Shown one piece after another: positions 19,765 through 32,010 of a stretch of 64,000 bases of DNA. The stretch comes from Tolypeutes matacus. Lineage: Eukaryota > Chordata > Mammalia > Cingulata > Chlamyphoridae. The stretch lies in the NCBI GenBank assembly GCA_026826555.1, contig JAKSZT010053883.1, positions 28,573,763 to 28,637,762 on the forward strand, given 5' to 3'. Each line of letters opens with the position of its first letter. Positions within the stretch are counted from its first letter, which is position 1. The notes below the pieces were generated by a model, which made no database searches, had not been told where the DNA came from, and was given only the letters and a program-made list of their open reading frames with translations. Made by a program: the position numbers and the translations under genes.

Positions 19765-22700
19765 ATGGAGGAAATAAATACTGCATTTTCAGTAATATCA
19801 TTGAATGTGAATGGATTAAATTCCCCAATCAAAAGATATAGGCTGACAGAATGGATACAAAAACATGAGCCATCCATATGCTGCTTACAAGAAACTCATC
19901 TCAGACACAAGGATACAAGCCGGCTGAAAGTAAAAGGTTGGAAAAAGATACTCCATGCAAATAGAAAACAGAAAAGAGCAGGGGTAGCTATACTAATATC
20001 AGACAAAACAGACTTCAAATGCAAAAAAGTGATAAGAGATGTGGAAGGCCATTATATATTAATAAAAGGGATGATCCTCCAGGAAGATATAACAGTCATA
20101 AATATCTACGCACCTAACCAGGGTGCCCCAAAATATATGAGACGAATTCTGGCAAAACTGAAGGGAGAAATAGACATTTCTACAATAATCGTCAGGGACT
20201 TCAACACCCCTCTCACATCATTAGATAGAACAACTAGACAGAAGATCAACAAGGAAACAGAGAACTTGAACAATATGATAAACAAGTTAGACCTAACAGA
20301 CATATACAGAACACTGCATCCAAACTCAGCGGATTATACATTCTTCTCAAGTGCCCATGGATCTTTCTCCAGGATAGACCACATGTTAGGTCACAATACA
20401 GCTCTCAATAAATATAAAAAGATTGAAATTATACAAAGCACCTTCTCAGATTGTAATGGAATGAAACTAGAAATCAGTAACAGACAGGAAAAAAGGAAAT
20501 TTGCAAATGTGTGGAGACTGAACAACACACTCCTAAATATTCAGTGGGTCAAAGAAGAAATTGCAAGTGAAATCAGTAAATATATTGAGACAAATGAAAG
20601 TGAGAACACAACATATCAAAACTTAGGGGATACAGCAAAGGCAGTCTTGAGAGGGAAATTTATAGCCCTATATGCCTATATTAAGAAACAAGAAAGAGCT
20701 AAACTCAAAGATTTAACTGAACAACTTGAGAAACTAGAGAAAGAACAGCAAACCAATCCCAAAGCAAAAAGAAGGAAAGAAATAATAAAGATTAGAGCGG
20801 AAATAAATGAAAACGAGAACCAAAAAAGCAGTAGAGAAAATCAACAAAACCAAAAGCTGGTTATTTGAGAAGATCAATAAAATTGACAAACCCCTTGCTA
20901 GACTAACAAAGAAAAAAAGAGAGAAGATGCAAATAAATACAATCAGAAATGAAAGGGGGGAAATTACAAATGACCTCACAGAAATAAAAAGCATCATAAG
21001 AGGATATTATGAGAAACTATATGCCAACAAACTAGACAACCTGGATGAAATGGACAAATTTCTAGAAACTCATAACCAACCTACACTGACACAACAAGAA
21101 ATACAAGAACTTAACAAACCAATCACAATTAAGGAGATTGAATCCGTCATCAAAAATCTCCCAGCAAAGAAAAGTCCAGGACCAGATGGCTTCACAGGTG
21201 AGTTCTACCAAGCATTTCTAAAAGAATTAACACCAATCCTGTTTAAACTCTTCCAAAAAATTGAAGAGGACAGAATATTACCCAACACATTTTATGAAGC
21301 CATCATCACCCTAATACCAAAGCCAGATAAAGATTCCACAATAAAAGAAAATTACAGACCAATCTCTCTCATGAACATAGATGCAAAAATTCTCAACAAA
21401 ATACTTGCAAATCGAATCCAACAGCATATCAAAAGACTTATACATCACGACCAAGTGGGATTTATTCTTGGTATGCAAGGCTGGTTCAACATAAGAAAAT
21501 CAATCAATGTAATACACCACATTAACAAGTTGAAGGAAAAAAACCACATGATCATCTCAATAGATGCAGAAAAGGCATTCGACAAAATCCAACATCCTTT
21601 TTTGATAAAAAATACTTCAAAAGGTAGGAATAAAAGGAACATTCCTCAATACGATAAAAGGCATATATGAAAAACCCACAGCCAACATCATACTCAATGG
21701 GGAAAGGTTGAAAGCTTTCCCCCTAAGATCAGGAACAAGACAAGGATACCCACTGTCACCATTGTTATTCAACATTGTACTAGAAGTTCTAGCTAGGGCA
21801 ATTAGACAAGACAAAAAAAATTAAAGGCGTCCAAATAGGAAAAGAGGAAGTAAAACTCTCACTGTTTGCGGATGACATGATCCTGTATTTAGAAAATCCT
21901 GAAGTATCCACAACAAAGCTACTTGAACTAATAAATGAGTTCAGCAAAGTGGCAGGATATAAGATCAACACGCAAAAATCAGTAATGTTTTTGTACACTA
22001 GTACTGAAAAATCTGAGGAGGAAATCAGGAAGAAAATTCCATTTTCAATAGCAACAAAAAGACTCAAATACCTAGGAGTTAATTTAACCAAGGAAGTACA
22101 GGACCTATATGCAGAAAACTACAAAACAATGCTAAAAGAAATTTTAAAAGACCTAAACAAATGGAAAGACATTCCATGTTCATGGATTGGAAGAATAAAT
22201 ATCGTGAAGATGTCAATCTTGCCCAAACTGATTTATAGATTCAATGCAATACCAATCAAAATCCCAACAGCTTACTTTACAGAATTAGAGAAGGCAATTA
22301 CCAAATTCATCTGGAAGGGTAAGTGCACCCGAATAGCCAAAAGTATTCTAAAAAAGAAGAGCAATGTGGGACTAATTTCACTGCCTGACCTTGAAACATA
22401 TTACAAAGCTACAGTGGTCAAAACAGCATGGTACTGGCATAAAGATAGACATATCGATCAGTGGAATAGAATTGAGAATCCAGAAATAAACCCTCACCTA
22501 TACAGTCAACTGGTTTTTGACAAACCTACCAAGCCCACGCTGATGGGAAAAAACAGTCTCTTCAACAAATGGTGTTGGGAGAACTGGGTATCTATGACCA
22601 AAAGAATGAAAGAGGACCCCTATCTCACCCCCTATACAAGAATCAACTCAAAATGGATCAAAGATCTAAATATAAAAGTCAGGACCATAAAACTACTAGA

Positions 22701-23586
22701 AGAAAATGTAGGGAAACATCTTCAAGACCTTGTAGTAGGTGGTGTTTTCTTGGACTTCACACCCAAAGCACGTGCAACAAAAGAAAAAGTAGATAAATGG
22801 GACCTCCTCAAAATTAAACACTTTTGCACCTCACAGGACTTTGTCAGAAGGGTGAAAAGGCAGCCGACTCAATGGGAAAAAATATTTGGAAATCACATAT
22901 CTGATAAGGGTTTAATATCCAGGATATATAAAGAGATGTTACAGCTCAACAATAAAAAGACAAATGACCCAATTAAAAAATGGGCCAAAGACTTGAATAG
23001 ACATTTCTCCGAAGAAGAAATACAAATGGCAAAAAAACACATGAAGAAATGCTCAACATCACTCATCATTAGGGAAATGCAAATCAAAACTACAATAAGA
23101 TATCATTTCACACCTATCAGAATGGCCACTATTAAAAGGACAGAGAGCTACAAGTGTTGGAGAGGATGTGGAGAGATAGGAACACTTCTTCACTGGTGGT
23201 GGGAATGCAGGATGGTACAACCACTATGGAGGACTGTTTGGCAGTTCCTAAAGAAGTTGAATATAGACTTGCCACGTGACCCTGCAATACCACTACTGGG
23301 TATATACCCAGAAGAACTGAGAGCAGTGACACGAACAGACATCTGCACACCGATGTTCATAGCCACATTATTCATCATTGCCAAAAGTTGGAAACAACCC
23401 AGGTGTCCATCAACAGATGAATGGATAAACAAACTGTGGTCTATTCACACGATGGAATATTATGCAGCTGTAAGAAGAAATGAAGTCATAAAGCATATGG
23501 CAACATGGATGCATCTGGAGGACATTATGTTGAGTGAAGCAAGCCAGACACAAAAGGACAAATACTGTATGAATGCATTACTATGA
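19765..23586 (+). pseudogene. L1 ORF2 (endonuclease + reverse transcriptase), three frameshifts
   Basis: ORF2p nicks target DNA and reverse-transcribes L1 RNA. Total span is about 1,273 codons, the normal size. The endonuclease domain (residues about 1-240) keeps 'SLNVNGLNS', 'CCLQETHL', 'DFNTPL' and 'SRIDHMLGH'; the residue before DFNT is R where G is usual (IIVRDFNT). The RT domain keeps '[15 protein letters not shown]', 'QVGFI' and '[12 protein letters not shown]' (about 21862-21897). A C-terminal Cys/His segment '[18 protein letters not shown]' lies at about 23155-23210. Frame changes occur near 20815, near 21612 and in an A8 run near 21820; the frame after the third equals the first. Stop TGA is at 23584. 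Confidence 0.92.
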
Positions 23587-24057
23587 ACCAAATATATTGT
23601 GTAATGTATTGTTTGATTCACCCATTAAAAAAAAACAAAAAAAAACAGAAAACAAAACAAAAAAAAATCCATTACATTTAATTGAGAAATGTATATATTT
23701 ATTCATCTGTGTTTACTTTTTAGTTTTTTATTGCTTATGTTTTCAATTATTAAATGTACAAGTTAAAAAAAAAAAGAAGAAATGAAGTCATAAAGCATAT
23801 GGCAACATGGATGAATCTGGAGGACATTATGTTGAGTGAAGCAAGCCAGACACAAAAGGACAAATACTGTATGAATGCATTACTATGAACCAAATATATT
23901 GTGTAATATATTGTTTGATTCACACACACACAAAAAAAATTTACATTTATCCATTACATTTAATTGAGAAATGTATATATTTATTCATCTGTTTACTTTT
24001 TAGTTTTTTATTGCTTATGTTTTCAATTATTAAATGTACAAAATAAAGTTAAAAAAA
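23472..24057 (+). repeat. 302-bp tandem duplication of the L1 3' end
   Basis: Unit 1 (23472-23773) holds the last codons of ORF2, the 3' UTR and an A-run. Unit 2 (23774-24057) repeats the same text from 'aagaagaaatgaagtcata' to the final A-run. Unit 2 keeps 'aaaataaagtt' (a polyadenylation signal), which unit 1 lacks at the equivalent place. Both units lie inside one pair of target-site duplications. Confidence 0.92.
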
Positions 24058-24073
24058 AAAATTTCAACAAATG

Positions 24074-24224
24074 AATGTTACCCTGTTCAACTAGATTGGA
24101 CAAAGAGTAAGACTCATGTTGAACAACTGACATTTATTATTTATATTGTGAACATCTAGAAGAAAATATGAAAGCCAAAAATAATTATTATATTAGTTTT
24201 ACACCTACTGTAAGAAATACAGTT
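24074..24224. other. AT-rich flank, nothing recognised
   Basis: Short stretch after the L1 target duplication; no gene. Confidence 0.4.
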
Positions 24225-25620
24225 TTTTTTCTTTTTGATTGGGATATACTTTACATGTAGTAGAGTACAGAAATATTAAGTGTACAGCTCCTTGAATTGT
24301 TATGCATTTACCCACCATCTAGAAATTTCCAATACCCTATCAAGGCTCCCTTATGCACCATCCCAATCAATACCTGCCAAGAGATAACCACTATTCGGAC
24401 CTCTGTTACTACAGAATCATACAAAGTGTACTTTTTTGTCTGGTTTCTTTTCTACAACTTTATGTCAGTGAGATCACTCCTTTTATTGCACGCACTTAAT
24501 TCTTTTTCATTGCAGTGTGCTATTCTAAGGCATGACTATATCATAATTTATTTATCCATTATGCTGATTAACATTTGGTTTGTTTCTAATCTGGGGCTGC
24601 TATGATAAGCTACATACATGTCTTTGGTAGACATATGCATTCATTTCTCTTGAGTATATACCCAGGAGCTGAAATGCTGAGTCATACAGTATATGTTTAT
24701 TTATCTTGTATAAATGCTGCCAAACAGTTTTCTAAAATGTGTGTACAAATTTATACTCCTATGGGATCTATGATACTTCTAGTTTCTCTACATCTTCACC
24801 AACTTTTGGATTTGTGAGTTCTTTCCACTTTAGCCATTCTAGTGGGTATGAGGTAGTAGCTCATTCCTTTACCTGATACATAATGATGTTGAACACTTTT
24901 GCAAATGCTTCTTAGACATTTGGATATCCTCTTTCATGAAGTGCCCATTAAAGTCTTTTACCTTTTTAAAAATTAGTTGTCATCCTTTTTAAAAATTGAT
25001 TTTGATGAGCTCATTATATATTCCAAGACTTAAGAATAATAATATGACCTGAAAGTAACTTAATTTCCTCCCATGATAAAGTTCAAAGTTCTTTAGAGGA
25101 AGACATCGAAACTCAAACATTCAACAGAATAACTTTCATAATGACTTCTTTTTCCAAAATATGTATTGCAAACATCCACTCCCAGTCTGTGGCTTGCATT
25201 TTAACTCTATTAACTTTTTCCTGGTTGAAGAGAAGTTTTTAATTTTAATGAACTCAAATTTATCTGTCTTTGTTCTTTTTGTGTCTTGTTTAAGAAATCT
25301 TTACCTTTGCCAAAGTTATGAAGATATTCTCCCATGTTTTCTTTTAGGAGCTTTATCATTTTACCTTTCACATATAGGTCTATGCTCCACCTCAAATTAA
25401 CTTTTAGGATATGGTGTTAGGTGAGGTTCAATGTTCATTTTTTTCTGTATCATTTATTTAAAAGACCATACTTTCCCCTCCACTGAATTTCAGTGGCATT
25501 TTGTTTACAAATCAGAGGATTGTATATGTATAGGCCTGTTTCTTCATCCTTTATTCTGTTGCATTGGACTATTTATCTATCCTTGGCCCAATTATACACA
25601 TCTTAAAGCAGTGTCTGTCT
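24225..25620 (-). mobile_element. Old L1 3' half, antisense
   Basis: Reverse strand of an ancient L1: antisense 3' UTR ('ttgattgggatatactttacatgtag ... aagtgtacagctcc'), then ORF2 C-terminus. Landmarks are 'gtatatacccaggagctgaaatgctgagtcata', 'aaacagttttctaaaatg' and, on the minus strand at 25210-25395, 'MIKLLKENMGEYLHN', typical ORF2 tail protein text. Stops and indels throughout. Confidence 0.8.
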
Positions 25621-26516
25621 TGACTTCTGCTTCTGGCAATGATGGAATAAAGGACCTAGGCTTACCCTCCCACCAAAATAACTAGGAAGCATAACAAAAT
25701 ATGTGAAACAGGTGTCAAGGGTAGGCAATAAAAACAATCAAGCCAAAATGGAAGTAACAGATAAGGCTTTAATCATTTATTGCAGTAGTCTCTGAAGATA
25801 GTTGAAATCAAAAGACTCAGGCACCCATGACCAGTAATGCTCTTGTGCATATCTGCATTTTTAGCCTAAGCAACTCCACTCAGAGGGTTCAAAACTGAGG
25901 TCCTCTTTAGGCACTGCTACTGAAAACTATGGATGGGGGAAAGAGTGAACCCTTGAAGACGCCTTTCTCCCATCTGAATCAGTAGTCACTACTTTTCCAC
26001 TCCTAGCGAACACCCCCTCCTCCTAGCCCCTGGGTCCATAAAATGATGGAAGACTTTTGTTCAGGGCTCCCTAAGCATTGAGACCAACCCCACATCTGAG
26101 CTGATCCATCTGACCCTCCACTGGTGGGGTGGTTCCATGGGGAATGGAATAGGGGGGAGCCGGCTTCTTTCTCGATTTACCCTCTTGCTTATACTATCAC
26201 AATAAGTGATTAAAGGCTTCCCTATTGCTTCATTTGGCTTGATTGCTTTACTCTGTTATCTTTGACATTTGACAGCTCAGCTCAGCGCTTGACAGCTTCA
26301 CAGGTGAATTCTATCAAACATCAAGGAAGAAAAATACAAGTCCTACACAAAACATTTTAAGGAAATGGACAAGAACATTTCTCAACTTCTTTATAAAGCC
26401 AGCATTACTGTGATGTCAAGACCAAACAATGACATTTTCAAGAAAACTTCTCATCAATACCTCTCATGAACATAGACACAAAAAAGTCATTAGCGAAATA
26501 TTAGCATATCAAATCA
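25621..26516 (+). mobile_element. L1 5' UTR-like segment joined to an ORF2 RT fragment
   Basis: 25621-26265 starts 'tgacttctgcttctggcaatgatggaataaagg', similar to a 5' L1 leader. At about 26282 it jumps to ORF2 RT text ('gcttcacaggtgaattctatcaaa', 'cctctcatgaacatagacaca'), so most of ORF1 and the endonuclease is missing. It is cut at 26517 by the ERV LTR. Beyond the LTR (27075-27152) the text is L1 in antisense, which suggests an inverted junction. Confidence 0.55.
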
Positions 26517-26521
26517 AGCAT

Positions 26522-27069
26522 TGTTAAGAGTTCCCTTTCACTAGGTTTGCAATAATTAACAAGCTGTGACTCAATTCCCCCTGACATGCTTTAAGGAGGA
26601 CAAGACCCCCCCTTAAGCCTGCGTGTCTGAAAGCAGGGCACTTCCCCAAAGATTAAACAAAGAGACCACATGGAGATGAGAGTAAAGTGAGATAAAGACC
26701 TTCACTCCCTCCACATCAAAGCACCACCTGCTCCTCCAGCATTCCAAGAAAACATAACTCCCTAATCCACTACCCTCTAGCCATGCATGGGAATATTTTC
26801 ACCCCTAGGGCTTCCTATTGGCCCCTGCACCTTACTCAAACCCTTGACCCCCTCCCACTGACTATCATTTCCCCACCTAGGAATGTACTGTATAAATTCA
26901 AATCCCTCCTTTCCAGGGCGGGGCTGAAGTCTCTCTTCAGACCCCCACCATGCCGGCGGTGGGGCTGAAGTCTATTCTTCAGACCCCTTCTGTTGGGAAG
27001 GCTTCCCAATAAACTTTCTGCCTGCAATCATCAGTCTCCGTGTCCCAGTGAGCGCTGTTTTTCCCAACA
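26522..27069 (+). mobile_element. Class I ERV-like solo LTR, 548 bp
   Basis: Starts TGTTAAGAGTTCCC and ends TTTTTCCCAACA, with a duplication agcat at 26517-26521 and 27070-27074. It contains a TATA-type box (gtataaattc, about 26889), an R-region with a local duplication of 'ggggctgaagtct' (26925 and 26962), and AATAAA at about 27009 followed by a U5. The promoter-to-poly(A) layout is that of a gammaretrovirus-like LTR. No viral coding sequence is attached. Confidence 0.85.
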
Positions 27070-28200
27070 AGCATTATATTGGAATTATATTTGTCATACT
27101 AGAAGTGTAAGTCCTCCAACCTAATTCTTCTGTCAAGACTGCATTGGCGGTTTCCAGTCAGCCAAAATGGCGGCGTAAGACATTCCAGTGTGCTGTTCTT
27201 CCACAGAATCTTTGAAACAACTAGCAAAAACTGACGGAGCCATCTTCCTCAGAACTCCATAAAACAATTAAAGGGTTGCAGTAATTGGGTGAAGGCCAAA
27301 TTAAGAAAATGCAGCTTTAAAATGGTAAGAGAAGCTCCTGGTGCCCTTGCTGCCTCTCACCCACCTCCTCCCCAGTGTGTGGAGCCAGCATGTGCTCCCA
27401 TTATGGGTTCTTGGTCATGTTACAGAGAGAACAGAGTAATCTCTCTGCACATAGTGGATTGCCAGTATGTTGGTGCCAGTCTATCATGTTAGCCATATGA
27501 AAGACTAAACGAGGAAACTCAATTCAGTCTCGCCCTTCCAGATTGGATAAAAAAGCATTACCCAACTATATGCCATATATGGAGCATCACCTTAAATTTC
27601 AAGACACAAGTAGTTTGAAACAAAAGGTGGAAAAAAAACATGCTATGCAAATAGTAACCAAAAGACAGCTGGGTAGTATGTGAATAACAAAATAGACTTT
27701 AAGTAAAAAACTGTTAGGAGGGACAAAGAAGGTCAACTGAACTAGAAGATATAAAAACTATAAAAATATATACACCTAATGACAGGTCCCCTATATATAT
27801 GAAGCAAACATTGACAGATCTGAGGGAGAAATAGACAGTTCTACATTAATAGTAGACAATTTCAATACCACTTTCAATAATGGATAGAACATCTAGACAG
27901 CTCAATAAGGAAACAGAATACAGGAACAATACTATATACCAACTAGTCCTAACCAACATATATAGCATACTTCACCCAGCAGCAGCAGAATATACATTCT
28001 TCTAGTGCACATAGATGATTCTCCAGGATGGACCATATGTTAGGTCACAAAACAAGTCTCAAAAAATTCAATAATATTGAAATAAAGCCATGTATCTTCT
28101 AAACTGCAATGGAATGAAACTAGAAATCAATAACAGAGGGACAACTGGAAAATTCACAAATACATACAAATTAAACAACACACTCTTAAACAACCAATGG

Positions 28201-29091
28201 ATGTGAATATTCTCACTGTCCTGATTTTGTGATAATCAGGGTAGGCTAAACATTTGCTATATTAGAAACCATGCATGTGTCCCCAGACCTAGTTTTTTTC
28301 CCTAAGTCTGGTTTTTAGAATGCTGGTGATAATCTAAGCCTGATTTATTATATGACCATCCTGTATGGGAAGAGCCTGTAACTTTGGGTATCTTTGATCA
28401 ACCTTAAGAGATATAGCAGGGGGACGGATGTGGCTTGGGTGGTTGGGTGTCCATCTCCCATATGGAGGGACCTGGGTTCAATCCCCGGGACCTCCAGGTA
28501 AAAATAAAAAAAGAAAAATGTAGAATGTGCATGGGCCACCAGGCCCCGCGAGCAGGTGAGCCGCCAGGCCCCTGGTGAGCCACTAGGCCCCATGAGCCAC
28601 GTAGCAAGATGATGATGTAACAGGAGAGTGACACAAGGAAGAGCCAAGACGAGACACACTGAAAAACCAGGAACTAAGGTGGTACAGACAGTAGGACGCC
28701 CCTTTCCCACATTGGAGTTTCCAAGGATCGAATCCCAGTGAAGACAGAAGGAGAAGGATGATAAGAGAGGGCAGGAAATGGGCACAGAGAGTTGCCCAGC
28801 GAACGGACACAGAAACAGCAAAAATGGGGGTGGGGGGGTAAAAATGGATAAAAGTAAGTAAGTAAATAAATTCTTAAAAAATGTTTAGGGGAGGAAGATA
28901 CAGACTATAGTTAGTAGTAATACTTTGATGATGCTCTTTCATGATTTGTTAACAGATGTTTCACAACAATGCGAGGTGTTATGATGTTATGTGTGTTTGT
29001 TTTGTAAGTTCACGATGTTTACTGAACATAGGTTATGCATGTTCACGTATGAATGATATACTTCAATAAATTGTTTAAAACAAACAAACAA
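28201..29091 (+). mobile_element. Composite retroposon carrying a dimeric SINE, copy A
   Basis: Insert of 891 bp framed by a 13-bp duplication aaacaaccaatgg at 28188-28200 and 29092-29104. Three parts: a 5' block (28201-28418), a dimeric tRNA-SINE (28419-28880) and a 3' block (28881-29075) ending 'cttcaataaattgtttaaaacaaacaaacaaaa', a polyadenylation signal plus A-rich tail. The same three parts in the same order occur in reverse at 34836-35864, within another target. It therefore moves as a unit, presumably using L1 machinery in trans. I know of no named family that fits. Confidence 0.8.
28419..28880 (+). mobile_element. Dimeric tRNA-SINE inside composite retroposon A
   Basis: First head 'gggggacggatgtggcttgg' with B-box 'ggttcaatccccggg' at about 28474. 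The second head lies near 28675-28740 with 'ggatcgaatcccagtg'. The tail is (GTAA)n/'aaataaattcttaaaaaa'. The open frames on its reverse strand (up to 157 codons) are repeat artefacts. Confidence 0.85.
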
Positions 29092-29389
29092 AAACAACCA
29101 ATGGGTCAAAGAAATAGTCACAAGGGAAATTAGGAAACATCTTGAGGTGAATGAAAATGAAAACACAACATACCAAAACTTATGGGATGCAGCAAAGGGA
29201 GTACTGAGAGGGAAATTTATAGCTCTAAATGCTTAACTTTAAAAGGAAGAGCTCAAATCAGAGAACTAATCTCACAATGGAGGATCTAGACAAAGAATAG
29301 CAAACTAAACCCAAAGCAAGCAGAAGATAGGAAATTACAAAGATTACAGTGGAGAGCAATGAAATACAGAATTAAAAAACAATAGAGAG

Positions 29390-29584
29390 GGAAGCGGCTG
29401 TGGCTCAATCAGTAGGGCTCCCGTTTACCATATGGGAGGCCCCGGGTTCGGTTCCCAGGGCCTCCTGGTGAAGGCAAGCCCGCCCGCACGGCGTGGTTAG
29501 CTGACCCAGCGAGCACAAGCAGCAAGGGGGGGATAAATGAATAAATAAATAAAATCTTTAAAAAAACAAACAAACAAACAAACA
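29390..29584 (+). mobile_element. DAS-type SINE in the nested L1
   Basis: Head 'gaagcggctgtggctcaatc', B-box 'gggttcggttccca', tail 'aaataaataaaatctttaaaaaaac(aaac)n'. Duplication aaaaaacaatagagag at 29374-29389 and 29585-29600. Confidence 0.92.
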
Positions 29585-30369
29585 AAAAAACAATAGAGAG
29601 AATCAACAAAAGAAAAAGTTAGTTTTTTGGAAAGATCAAAAAATCAAAAAACCTTTAGCTAGACCGTTGAAGAAAAAAAGAGAGGATGCAAATAACAAAA
29701 ATCAGAAATGAAAGGGAGGCATTACTACTAACTCCACAGAAATAAGGATTATAAGAGGACACTATGAACAACTATACACCAACAAATCGAATAACCTAGA
29801 TGAAACAGATAAATTCCTAGAAACACACAAACTAACTACATTGACTCAAGAAGAAATAGAAGATCTCAACAAACCAAAAACAAATAAAGAGATTGAATCC
29901 ATTATCAAAAAGCTTCCAATAAATAAAAGCCCAGGATCAGTTAGCTTCATTGGTGAATTTTACCCAACACTGCATGAAGAATTAATGCCAATCCTGCTCA
30001 AACTCTTCCAAAACATTGAAAAGGAGCAAATACTCCCTACCTCATTCTATGAGGTCAACATTAAGCTAATACCAAAGCCAAACAAAGACACCACAAGAAA
30101 ATAAAATTATAGACCAATATCCTTTATGAATATAAATGCAAAAATCCTCAACAAAACACTAGGAAACTAAATCTAACAACACATGAAAAGAATTATACAC
30201 CATGATCAAATGAGATCACTTGGTATACTTGCATACCAAGTATGCAAGTGTAGTTCAACATAAGAAAATCAATAATGTAATACACCACATTTGTGGAACT
30301 AAGGGAAAAAACACGTGATCATCTAAGTAGTTACAGAAAAGACATTTGACAAAATCCAACACCACTTCT

Positions 30370-31010
30370 TTTTTTTAATTTTTAATTTTTTAAAAGATAT
30401 TTAGATTACATAAATGTTACCTAAAAAATAGAGGATTCCCATATGCCCTGCTACCCACACCACCCACATTTACCCACATTAACAACATTCTTCATTAGTG
30501 AGGTACATTCATTGCAATTGATGAACACATTTTGGAGCATTGCCACTAAGCATGGATTACAGTTTACATTTAATTTACACTCTCTGCCACACAATTCTGT
30601 AGGTTATGGCAAGATATATAATGGCCTGTATCTGTCATTGCAATGTCATTCAGGACAATTCCCAAGTTCTGAAAATGCCCCTGTATTATAACTGTGTTCC
30701 CTCTCTCTGACCTCAGAACCCCCAGTGGCCACTGTCTCCACATCAATGATATAAGTTCTTCCATTGCTAGAATCACAATAGGTCTGTAGTAGAATACCAG
30801 TAATTCCACTCTAGTCCATAGTTCATTCCCCAATCCTGAGTATTCTAGGATGGTGGTATCCACTCCACCTCTAATTGAGAGGGGGCTTCAGTCCCATACA
30901 GCCAATGGATAGGACTCTCTTGCTTGCAGTTGTAGGTACCCTCGTTTCCTTGGTATGGTGGTTGTCCATCATCACCTCCTTGTTAGTTGTCCTGGGTGAG
31001 TCAATGACAG
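30370..31010 (-). mobile_element. Family X retroposon, 5'-truncated copy (641 bp)
   Basis: Reverse orientation, starting with T-rich/AATTTTTTAAAAG sequence. Aligns along its whole length with 10320-10925 ('gattacataaatgtta', 'attcattgcaattgatgaac', 'gagggggcttcagtcccatac'). Duplication caccacttct at 30360-30369 and 31011-31020. Confidence 0.82.
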
Positions 31011-31823
31011 CACCACTTCTGATAAAAATGCTTAGAAAACTAAGAATAGAAGGAAACTTCCTCAACATGATAAAGGTCATATAAGAAAAACCCACACCGG
31101 GCATCATACTCAGTGGTGAAGGACCATAAGCTTTCTCTCTAAGATCAGAAACAAGACAAGGATGCCCACTGTCACTACTGTTATTTAAATTGTAATGGAG
31201 TCCTAGCCAGAGCACGCAAGAAAGGAAGAAAAAAACGTTCGCTATTTGCAAAAGACATTGTTGCATATACAGAAAAATTTGAAAAATCCACAATAAAACT
31301 GCTAGCGCTAATAAACAAATTCAGTAAAGTGGCTTCAGTAGAAGTGATCTTCAGTAAAGATCAATATGCAAAAACCAGTAATGTTTCTATATACTAGTAA
31401 TGAACAATCTAAAGAGGAAATAAGGAAAAAATATTCCATTTGCAGTAGACACTAAAAGAATCAAATATCTAAGAGTAAATCTAACCAAGGATGTAAAGGA
31501 CTTATAAATGGAAAACTACAAACATTACTAAAATAAATAAAAGAAGACCTAAATAAATGGAAATAAATTTTGTGTTCTTGGATTGGAAGAATAAATATCA
31601 TTAAGATGTCTGTTCAACTCAAAGCAATTTACAGATTCAACACAACTCCAATCAAAATTCCAATAACATTCTTTGCAGAAATGGAAAAGCCAATCATCAA
31701 ATTTATATGGAAAGGTAAGGGGCCCTGAATAGCCAAAGCTGTCTTGAAAAAGAATGAAGTTGGAGGACTCATACTTCCCAATCTTAAAACTTTGTACAAA
31801 GTTACAGTAATCAAAACAGCATG

Positions 31824-32010
31824 AGGGAAGCGGCTGTGGCTCAATCAGTGGGGCTCCCGTTTGCCATATGGGAGGCCTCGGGTTCGGTTCCCGGGGCCTC
31901 CTGGTGGGGGCGGGCCCGCCCGCGCGGCGTGGTTGGCTGGCCCGGCGGGCGCAGGCAGCAAGGGGGGGATGGATGAATAAATAAATAAAATCTTTAAAAA
32001 AAAAAAAAAA
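31824..32010 (+). mobile_element. DAS-type SINE, young copy
   Basis: Nearly the same sequence as the copies at 29390 and 55891, with intact B-box 'gggttcggttcccggg' and GC-rich body, then an A18 run. Duplication aaaacagcatg at 31813-31823 and 32011-32021. Its reverse strand yields chance frames. Confidence 0.93.

Larger units (their letters stand above)
17569..24057 (+). mobile_element. Nearly full-length L1 retrotransposon with duplicated 3' end
   Basis: An autonomous-type LINE-1 of about 6.5 kb, inserted as one event between perfect 16-bp duplications. Layout: 5' UTR 17569-18693, starting 'gagggacttccgggaagatggcgg'; ORF1 18694-19683; spacer of 81 bp; ORF2 19765-23586; 3' UTR ending in an A-run. 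Near-complete length, intact ends and few lesions (one nonsense codon, three single-frame shifts) point to a fairly young insertion. The element is dead as it stands, since both proteins are interrupted. Its last ~300 bp occur twice (23472-23773 and 23774-24057). Confidence 0.95.

Noticed and set aside
31824..31910. A tRNA gene (tRNA-like head with B-box)
   Set aside because: The same head occurs in over a dozen SINE copies with A-rich tails and target duplications; the tRNA cloverleaf is not complete.
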